From MED-G82 sp964342675 (lineage in GTDB: Bacteria > Pseudomonadota > Gammaproteobacteria > Magnimaribacterales > D2472): a stretch of 30,196 nucleotides of DNA. How positions within the stretch are numbered: the stretch's first letter is position 1; every line of letters begins with the position of its first letter. The notes under the pieces were generated by a model that worked only from the letters and a program-made list of their open reading frames with translations, ran no database searches and was not told the DNA's origin. A program made the position numbers and the translations under genes. Below are positions 24,423 through 30,196 of this stretch, one piece after another. The stretch spans positions 1-30,196 of the forward strand of contig CAYFFR010000016.1 of the NCBI GenBank assembly GCA_964342675.1, read 5' to 3'.

Positions 24423-25697
24423 TTACTTGTAAACAGGAAAAGCTCTACATAGCTCTTCAACCTCTGTTTTGATTTTATTAATTTTATCTTTATTTTCTAG
24501 GTCTAGAATAATATCGCAAATCCAATTACTTAAAGTTTTAATTTCAGTACAACCAAAACCTCGTGTCGTTACTGCAGCTGTTCCTAGTCTTATCCCTGAT
24601 GTGACAAACGGAGACTCTGGATCATTAGGGATTGTATTTTTATTAGCTGTAATATTTGCTTGTCCTAGAGCAAATTCTGAATCTTTTCCGGTAATTTTAT
24701 GACTCCTCAAATCTACAAGTACTATATGATTATCTGTACTCCCTCTAACGACATCAATACCTCTTTCAATAATTGTTTGACACATAATTTTTGCATTCTC
24801 TAAAACATTTTGCATGTAATTAATAAATTCTGGTTCTAAGGCTTCTTTAAAGCAGATTGCTTTTGCAGCAATTACATGCATTAATGGGCCTCCTTGAGAT
24901 CCTGGAAATACCGCTGAATTGAGCTTTTTCTCAAGATCTGGATTACTTTTAGCTAAAATAATTCCTGACCTTGGACCTCTGAGTGTTTTATGTGTAGTTG
25001 AAGTAACTACATCAGCATATGGGATTGGTGATGGGTATAAATCTGCTGCTATCAATCCTGATACGTGCGCCATATCAACTAATAAATAAGCACCGATTTC
25101 ATCAGCAATTTCTCTAAAAATACTCCAATTTACAATGCCTGAGAATGCAGAAAATCCGGCTATTATCATTTTAGGTTGATGTTTTTTAGCTAGATCCCGT
25201 ACTTGATCATAATCTATATCATGAGTCTCTGGATGTAGTCCATATTGAACAGCATGATAGTTTCTTCCAGAGAAGTTAACTTTAGCACCATGCGTTAGAT
25301 GGCCACCATGATCAAGGGACATACCTAAAATAGTCTCATTTGGCTCAAGCATTGCTAAAAATGAAGCAGAGTTTGCAGATGAACCAGAATGAGGTTGAGC
25401 ATTAACATAGTCAGCATTAAAAAGCTCTTTCCCTCTAGAAATCGCTAGTTCTTCTGCAATATCAACATTTTCACATCCACCGTAATAACGTTTGTTCGGG
25501 TAACCCTCAGCATATTTATTAGTTAAGATTGTTCCTTGAGCTTCTAAGACTCTCTTGCTTGCATAATTTTCTGAAGCTATTAATTCTATATGGTCTTCTT
25601 GACGATATGATTCTTGTTTAATTGCGTCCCAAAGCTCTGCATCATAATCTTTAATATTTCCTGGATTTGAAAAGACTTTATCAGCTCTGGAAGACAT
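24423..25697 (-). CDS. glyA: Serine hydroxymethyltransferase
   Basis: PLP enzyme that converts serine and tetrahydrofolate to glycine and methylene-tetrahydrofolate, the main one-carbon source. It has 424 residues. The PLP lysine is K237 in TSTTHKTLRGPRSG. ELIASENYAS, the NKYAEGYPNKRYYGGCENVD block and FPGSQGGPLMHVIAAKA are all conserved. The ATG is preceded by GGAG at a spacing of about 6. It appears to be the first gene of the minus-strand operon that continues through nrdR, ribD, ribB, ribH and nusB. Its one-carbon product links to purine and thymidylate synthesis. Confidence 0.97.
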   Translation of the reverse strand: MSSRADKVFSNPGNIKDYDAELWDAIKQESYRQEDHIELIASENYASKRVLEAQGTILTNKYAEGYPNKRYYGGCENVDIAEELAISRGKELFNADYVNAQPHSGSSANSASFLAMLEPNETILGMSLDHGGHLTHGAKVNFSGRNYHAVQYGLHPETHDIDYDQVRDLAKKHQPKMIIAGFSAFSGIVNWSIFREIADEIGAYLLVDMAHVSGLIAADLYPSPIPYADVVTSTTHKTLRGPRSGIILAKSNPDLEKKLNSAVFPGSQGGPLMHVIAAKAICFKEALEPEFINYMQNVLENAKIMCQTIIERGIDVVRGSTDNHIVLVDLRSHKITGKDSEFALGQANITANKNTIPNDPESPFVTSGIRLGTAAVTTRGFGCTEIKTLSNWICDIILDLENKDKINKIKTEVEELCRAFPVYK

Positions 25698-25748
25698 ATT
25701 TACTCCAATTCATTTTTAAAATTTTAAGTGGCTAATAGTTTAATTTAT

Positions 25749-26402
25749 CTAGGGTCGTTTGTGCACAAAAGGTCGTTTTCTTTTTGGATTAATCGCTTTA
25801 CATATAGCGCACTCTAAACCATGACATTTATGGGCTTGACAAAACTCACGACCCCAGTAAATCATTTGAATATGCAATTTATTCCAAGAATTTTGGTCAA
25901 AAGCTCTTTTAAGGTCATGCTCAGTTTGTATTACATTCTTGCCATTAGTCAATGACCAGCGCTGAGCAAGTCTATGAATATGAGTATCTACTGGAAATGC
26001 TGGAATTCCAAAACCTTGACTTATTACAACTGAAGCAGTTTTATGACCTACGCCAGGTAAAGATTCTAAATCTTTTAGGTTTGATGGAACTTGACCATGA
26101 AATTTGCTAAAAATTATTTTCGAAAGCTGATGTATAGATTTTGATTTTTGAGGACCTAATCCACACGGCCTAATAATTGAATATATTTGATCTATGCTTA
26201 ATTCCATCATTTGTTCGGGACTATTTGCGAGCCTAAAAAGTTTTGGAGTTATTTGGTTTACTCGCTCATCTTTGCATTGAGCGGACAATACAACCGCAAT
26301 CAATAATGTATAAGGATCTTTATGATTTAAAGGTATTGGTGGGCTAGAATATTGATGATTTAGGATATCAACGATAATTTTAGTTTTTTCTGCTAATTTC
26401 AT
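25749..26402 (-). CDS. nth: Endonuclease III (variant cysteine arrangement)
   Basis: DNA glycosylase/AP lyase that removes oxidised pyrimidines. It has 217 residues. The helix-hairpin-helix is LESLPGVGHKTASVV, with catalytic K121, and D139 lies in FPVDTHIHRLAQRW. The C-terminus should carry the 4Fe-4S cluster with spacing C-x6-C-x2-C-x5-C. Here the cysteines are C188, C193, C198 and C201, that is x4, x4, x2, and nothing follows C201 at the usual distance. The cluster may therefore bind differently or be missing. The gene is 51 bases upstream of glyA on the same strand and faces away from the TonB-dependent receptor. Confidence 0.92.
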   Translation of the reverse strand: MKLAEKTKIIVDILNHQYSSPPIPLNHKDPYTLLIAVVLSAQCKDERVNQITPKLFRLANSPEQMMELSIDQIYSIIRPCGLGPQKSKSIHQLSKIIFSKFHGQVPSNLKDLESLPGVGHKTASVVISQGFGIPAFPVDTHIHRLAQRWSLTNGKNVIQTEHDLKRAFDQNSWNKLHIQMIYWGREFCQAHKCHGLECAICKAINPKRKRPFVHKRP

Positions 26403-26423
26403 TTTTTTAAATTGTAGAATTAT

Positions 26424-26452
26424 TTGCCCAATAAACCCTCTCAGTATATGAT
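26424..26452 (+). promoter_or_regulatory. Candidate sigma-70 promoter for the TonB-dependent receptor
   Basis: In the nth-receptor gap, TTGCCC (26424-26429) is followed after 17 bases by TATGAT (26447-26452, 5 of 6 to the -10 consensus). This predicts a leader of about 40 bases, with an AGGGGGG ribosome site at 26487-26493, 6 bases before the ATG. The -35 match is only partial. No operator or iron box was recognised by eye. Confidence 0.4.
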
Positions 26453-26499
26453 AATGCCTACGTTCATGAGTTTATAGCACTGAAATAGGGGGGTGTAAT

Positions 26500-29388
26500 A
26501 TGAGACGTTTTATTTTTTCTATACTATTTCTTAGTACAGGTTTATTTTTTCCTACATTAACAGCACAAGACGCAGAAGCTAGAACAGTTGAAGAAGTTGT
26601 TGTTACTGCTTTGAGAAAAGAAACTTCTTTGCAGGATACAGCGATAACTATCACTGCGATTACTGGGGATAGTCTTGAGACTCAACAAATTGAGAACTTT
26701 GAGGATTTACAGTTTGCAATTCCTACTCTTGGATTCCAGAAAGGAGCATACTCAGGCTCTGGAATATCCTTAAGAGGTATAGGTAACTTTGCCGTAGGTA
26801 ACTCTTCAAGTGCTGCAATCGGATATTTCTGGAATGGTAATGGTGGATCTATTTCATCCTTATACGAAGCAGAACTTTTTGACATAGAAAGGGTTGAGGT
26901 ATTAAGAGGACCTCAGGGAACACTTTATGGTGCTGGAACAACTGGTGGTGTTGTTCAAGTAGTTACAAAGAAACCTGGAGCTGATTTTGGAGGTTACGTA
27001 AAGGCTGATGTTGCTGATTATGACTCAACAAGGATATCAGCAGCTATTAATTTACCTCTGTCAGATACCGTTAGATCAAGATTTGCAGCTAGCTCATTAC
27101 AAAGGGGTGGTTTTGTAACTAACTCTTTCAATGGTAAAGATCTAGATGATCGGAATACACAATCAGCTAGAGCAACTGTTGAATGGGATGTTTCTGAAGA
27201 AACTACTGTCACTTTTGCGTATGAAGCTGTACAAGCTGACGACAACAGAATGAGAGCTGCAAGACAATTTTGTAAACAAGATGCTTTTTATGGTTGTAGC
27301 CCATTTGAAACAGGAATGGATGCTGTTTTCTCAGCAGGTAGTTATGGGCATTGGGTTCCTTATTTACAATTCCAAAATACTGGATTGAATTACACAGTTT
27401 ATAGAAACAATCCAAGTAGTGATGTTAGATCAGTTGACCTAGATTTTACTCCAGAACATACAGCTGAGTACCAAAGCAGTTTAATTCAAATTGATCACCA
27501 GTTTGATAATGGTGTAAGCATGATGGCTTCTACATCTTATTTTACTCGTAATTATCGAGATCTAGCTGACTATGATCATTCAGTGTCTGTTGTACCCTAT
27601 GCAATGGGCCCTGTAGTAACAGCGCTTGGACCTGATTCGCTTATTGATGATCGTGGCGTGGGGGTTAGAGCTTATGTATCTGATCAGGCAGTTGATAGAT
27701 CTATGAATGAATCAGAATGGTCACATCATCAATTGATTTTTACATCTGATTTTGATGGAGCATTCAATTTCAACATTGGCTTGATTAGAAGTGATACTGA
27801 TAGTGAAACTAATTATCATATTATGGCTCCATACATGCAGTATTGGGCTGACACTTCAAAAGGACCTATTTGTGCATTCTTTAGTTACGCATGTGGATAT
27901 GGTGGAGCGCCATTCTGGGCTTCATTCTTCCAAGGGGTTGCTGGAGCAAATGCTACGGTACCTAGCTTAATTGCTGCAGGCATTATCACTCCTGCACAAG
28001 CACAAGGCTATGTTTTAAATGCAGGTGCGCAAGCAGGTGTTGCTGCAGCTAGCAATTTCCCTAATAACGGTGTTCTTCCTGATTGGCAATCTTATTACCA
28101 TAATGATTCTAATCTAAATAGAAGCACTTCGGCTATGTTTGGAGAGTTTTACTTTGATTTAAGTGACAAAACTACTTTGACATTGGGTGGAAGATATACT
28201 GAATATGAAATCAGTGACTGGGCTTATTCAGCACTTCTTGATTTACAAGGTAATGCTGCTGGTAATTATAGTGGCATTCAGCCTGCTCCAATTAATAGAG
28301 TTTTTGATTCTGATGAATCTACTTATAAAATTGGCTTAGAACATAACCTGGATGATGATCATTTAGTATGGGTTACATATGCTACTGGATTCAAGCCAGG
28401 TGGATCAAACCCAACTGATGGAACTGGTGGCGTACCGACCACTTTTGGTCCAGAAATAGCGAATACATTGGAAATAGGTATTAAAAGTACCTTCCTAGAT
28501 GGGGCTTTACAAATAAATACGTCGGCTTATTCAAATGAGTATGATGGACTTCAGCTTTCTAAAATTATTAGAAGATCTTCAGTTAATGAAAATGCTGATT
28601 CAACAATTGAGGGTATTGAAACTGAATTTAAATTCTTTGCCTCAAATACTTTAATGATTGACGGTTTTGTAGCATGGACAGATGCAACAATTGATAGATT
28701 CGAATCAGTTGATCCATTAAATCCAAATAATGCTACAGTGGCTTTACCTAACCAAGATCTCTTTACACCAATTGGTGGAACTGCTACTGGATTCTTAGCA
28801 GACTTCAAGCAGTACAATGCACTTTGTGCTGCTGGACTAGCGACTGGTGGGCCATGTATTCTGGGTGGTATTGCATCTATGAGCGCATTATTGGGAGCTC
28901 TAGTTAAATATCAAAATACTGATGCTGGCTTAGTGTATAAGTCTTTTGGTCCATTATGTACACAGCCATTTTATGGATTGGACTCGACCACATTACCTTG
29001 TCCTGCTACTGATGGTGTCAAGATCAATGCTGCAGGAAATAAGCTACCTCTTTCAGCTGAATTAAACTGGAGATTAGGCGTTAGTAAGTTTTTTGAAAGA
29101 CCAGGAGGCACTTGGGTGCTTAGAGTTGATTACTCTTACAGAGATGAGACTTGGTCAGATGCATTAAATACAGCTAGAAACTATGTTCCTGAGGTGGAAT
29201 TGATTGATTTATCTTTAAGATTCACTTCCAGTGATGAATCATGGTATGCAGGAATTTATGCAAGAAATGCAACCGATGAAGATCATTTATATGCTAAGTA
29301 TTCAACTGATCCAACTGTTGCAGGTTTTGCAAATGGTGTGGCTGTTGATCCTAAGATTATGGGTATAAATTTCGGTATAAATTTCTAA
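26500..29388 (+). CDS. TonB-dependent outer membrane receptor
   Basis: A 962-residue beta-barrel transporter for large or scarce ligands, powered by TonB. It has a signal peptide (about 1-22, ending TLTA), a TonB box EEVVVTA (31-37), and a plug domain (about 40-155, with SGISLRGIGN, FDIERVEVLRGPQGTLYGAGTTGGVVQVVTKKPG in pieces). The barrel follows and closes with a terminal phenylalanine (INFGINF), as outer membrane proteins do. It contains exactly eight cysteines, in four close pairs (258/266, 458/465, 776/786, 820/834), and unusual alanine/glycine-rich inserts around 470-520 and 776-800, both probably in surface loops. The substrate is unknown. Large family size in marine gammaproteobacteria makes siderophore, vitamin B12 or glycan uptake all possible. 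Confidence 0.93.
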   Translation: MRRFIFSILFLSTGLFFPTLTAQDAEARTVEEVVVTALRKETSLQDTAITITAITGDSLETQQIENFEDLQFAIPTLGFQKGAYSGSGISLRGIGNFAVGNSSSAAIGYFWNGNGGSISSLYEAELFDIERVEVLRGPQGTLYGAGTTGGVVQVVTKKPGADFGGYVKADVADYDSTRISAAINLPLSDTVRSRFAASSLQRGGFVTNSFNGKDLDDRNTQSARATVEWDVSEETTVTFAYEAVQADDNRMRAARQFCKQDAFYGCSPFETGMDAVFSAGSYGHWVPYLQFQNTGLNYTVYRNNPSSDVRSVDLDFTPEHTAEYQSSLIQIDHQFDNGVSMMASTSYFTRNYRDLADYDHSVSVVPYAMGPVVTALGPDSLIDDRGVGVRAYVSDQAVDRSMNESEWSHHQLIFTSDFDGAFNFNIGLIRSDTDSETNYHIMAPYMQYWADTSKGPICAFFSYACGYGGAPFWASFFQGVAGANATVPSLIAAGIITPAQAQGYVLNAGAQAGVAAASNFPNNGVLPDWQSYYHNDSNLNRSTSAMFGEFYFDLSDKTTLTLGGRYTEYEISDWAYSALLDLQGNAAGNYSGIQPAPINRVFDSDESTYKIGLEHNLDDDHLVWVTYATGFKPGGSNPTDGTGGVPTTFGPEIANTLEIGIKSTFLDGALQINTSAYSNEYDGLQLSKIIRRSSVNENADSTIEGIETEFKFFASNTLMIDGFVAWTDATIDRFESVDPLNPNNATVALPNQDLFTPIGGTATGFLADFKQYNALCAAGLATGGPCILGGIASMSALLGALVKYQNTDAGLVYKSFGPLCTQPFYGLDSTTLPCPATDGVKINAAGNKLPLSAELNWRLGVSKFFERPGGTWVLRVDYSYRDETWSDALNTARNYVPEVELIDLSLRFTSSDESWYAGIYARNATDEDHLYAKYSTDPTVAGFANGVAVDPKIMGINFGINF

Positions 29389-29412
29389 GAAATTTAAATC
29401 TTTAATATAATG

Positions 29413-29438
29413 AAGCCCGACTTATGTCGGGCTTTTTT
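29413..29438 (+). terminator. Intrinsic terminator after the TonB-dependent receptor
   Basis: A 9-base stem AAGCCCGAC / GTCGGGCTT with a TTAT loop (29422-29425) ends in a run of six T. It begins 24 bases after the receptor stop. It is the only strong stem-plus-T-run terminator I can see in the window, and it separates the receptor from the small gene that follows. Confidence 0.9.
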
Positions 29439-29451
29439 ATGATTTAAAAAA

Positions 29452-29757
29452 ATGAGAAGATTAGAAAAGATATTATTAAAACTCAAAACGTCTCTTTTAA
29501 AAGAAAATAAATCTAATCAAGATATGCTAGATACATACATTCGCTATACGGAAGGTTTAGCTACTGAATTTGAGATCAGACAAGCAAATCAACAGCTTAA
29601 AGAAAATCTTAAAAGTTTAGGGCTAGGTTTTTTAATTTTATTTCCATTTAGCTCCTTTACAATTCCATATATCGTTAAAAAATCTAAAGATCTTGATATA
29701 GATCTAGTGCCCAATTGGTACAAGGCTTTAAGTAGAGACGATGATAGATTAGAATAA
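29452..29757 (+). CDS. Small LETM1-like membrane-associated protein
   Basis: A 101-residue protein of unknown function. The first 50 residues are charged and helical. Residues 55-91 read as a hydrophobic hairpin-like stretch, LGFLILFPFSSFTIPYIVKK and then IDLVPNWYK. That P-F-x2-F-x-IP...K...LVP-x-W/F pattern resembles the ribosome-binding-domain core of LETM1 proteins (VPF..F..IP...K...LLPS.F). The family link is my inference and should be treated as tentative. No Shine-Dalgarno sequence precedes the ATG. It sits just behind the receptor's terminator and 25 bases ahead of the thiolase gene, so it may be co-transcribed with it. Confidence 0.6.
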   Translation: MRRLEKILLKLKTSLLKENKSNQDMLDTYIRYTEGLATEFEIRQANQQLKENLKSLGLGFLILFPFSSFTIPYIVKKSKDLDIDLVPNWYKALSRDDDRLE

Positions 29758-29782
29758 CGGACTGAATTAAACAGGAGAGAAA

Positions 29783-30196
29783 ATGAAGACAGCAGTAATA
29801 GTTGATAGTGTAAGGACAGGATTGGCTAAATCTCATAGAGGTGGATTTAATATTACTAGAGCTGATGACATGCTTGCTCATATTATTAATGCTTTATTAG
29901 ATAGGAATCCAAGCTTATCACCTGACCATGTTGAAGATGTGATTATGGGGTGCGGTAATCCAGAAGGTCCTATGGGACATAATATAGGCAGAAACGCAGC
30001 TGTATTATCAAATTTGCCTATTACTGTTGGAGGCACTACAGTAAATAGATATTGCTCATCAGGACTTCAAACTGTATCTATGGCTGGGAGCCAGGTTATG
30101 GCTGGTTGTTATGATGTAGTCATTGCTGGTGGCGTCGAGCAAATATCCATGCTTTCAGGAAAACAGAATATGGAAGGTTTTGTAAATGATAAGTTA
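29783..30196 (+). CDS. Thiolase (acetyl-CoA acyltransferase family), N-terminal part, truncated by window end
   Basis: First 138 residues of a thiolase, cut by the window. It begins MKTAVIVDSVRTGLAKSHRG, the usual thiolase start (AVIVDAVRTPxGK). The catalytic cysteine is in VNRYCSSGLQTV, and AGGVEQISM is the conserved AGGxExMS segment. AGGAG (29773-29777) lies 5 bases before the ATG. The family catalyses either thiolytic cleavage of 3-ketoacyl-CoA (FadA-like) or acetoacetyl-CoA formation. The N-terminal part does not tell these apart, although the VNRYCSSGLQ spelling leans to the degradative FadA-type group (inference). Confidence 0.92.
   Translation, partial: MKTAVIVDSVRTGLAKSHRGGFNITRADDMLAHIINALLDRNPSLSPDHVEDVIMGCGNPEGPMGHNIGRNAAVLSNLPITVGGTTVNRYCSSGLQTVSMAGSQVMAGCYDVVIAGGVEQISMLSGKQNMEGFVNDKL

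Noticed and set aside
24422..24460. TTG-started longer NrdR overlapping glyA
   Set aside because: NrdR begins at MxCPxC, and the ATG at 24421 gives exactly that.
1..30196. tRNA, rRNA, CRISPR arrays, insertion sequences, prophage genes, attachment sites, FMN riboswitch near rib genes
   Set aside because: None was seen by eye on either strand. Gaps are too short for most of these, and no repeated spacer-like units or transposase motifs occur.

Overview
The window reads as a stretch of chromosome from a marine, AT-rich, genome-streamlined gammaproteobacterium. A SAR86-like lineage is my best guess. The reasons are the gammaproteobacterial neighbour pairs (mrcA beside aroK-aroB, algC-slmA, miaA ahead of hflKC-purA, nrdR-ribD-ribB-ribH-nusB), the low G+C by eye, the near absence of intergenic DNA, and a large TonB-dependent receptor plus a DUF3604 protein. 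The lineage is inferred, since no rRNA or marker tree is available. I see no tRNA, rRNA, CRISPR array, insertion sequence, prophage or duplicated segment. No stretch longer than 100 bases lacks a gene; the longest gap is 97 bases, between nth and the receptor.

Layout. 2-1507: the end of gltB, tail-to-tail with aroB and aroK (1488-3075, minus strand). 3151-5595: mrcA (PBP1A), divergent from aroK. 5585-7521 (minus): algC followed by slmA. 7588-11478 (plus): ilvE, a GT4 glycosyltransferase, a SAM methyltransferase and an alpha/alpha-toroid protein, meeting head-on a minus-strand pair (11468-12909) of a second SAM methyltransferase and an LpxL-family acyltransferase. 12966-15474 (plus): waaA (Kdo transferase), glnB (PII) and miaA, each overlapping the next by 4 bases. 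15543-18685: hflK, hflC, purA. 18714-20942: an exported DUF3604 protein. 20930-25697 (minus): glyA, nrdR, ribD, ribB(X), ribH, nusB. 25749-26402 (minus): nth. 26500-29388: a TonB-dependent receptor followed by the only clear intrinsic terminator. 29452-29757: a small LETM1-like protein. 29783-end: the start of a thiolase.

How it fits together. Most of the window is housekeeping: nitrogen assimilation (gltB, glnB), shikimate pathway, peptidoglycan synthesis, nucleoid occlusion, purines, riboflavin, one-carbon metabolism and DNA repair. The part that looks least described is the envelope-glycolipid block at 8529-14210. Here a glycosyltransferase, two methyltransferases and a squalene-cyclase-like toroid protein without the usual catalytic acid motif sit with lipid A/Kdo genes. 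Other points worth a second look are genes missing from conserved neighbourhoods (pilMNOPQ, hfq-hflX, ribE, gltD), four tail-to-tail junctions that all overlap with no visible terminator, paired cysteines in the receptor's presumed surface loops, an odd cysteine spacing in endonuclease III, and a cysteine-rich exported DUF3604 protein.
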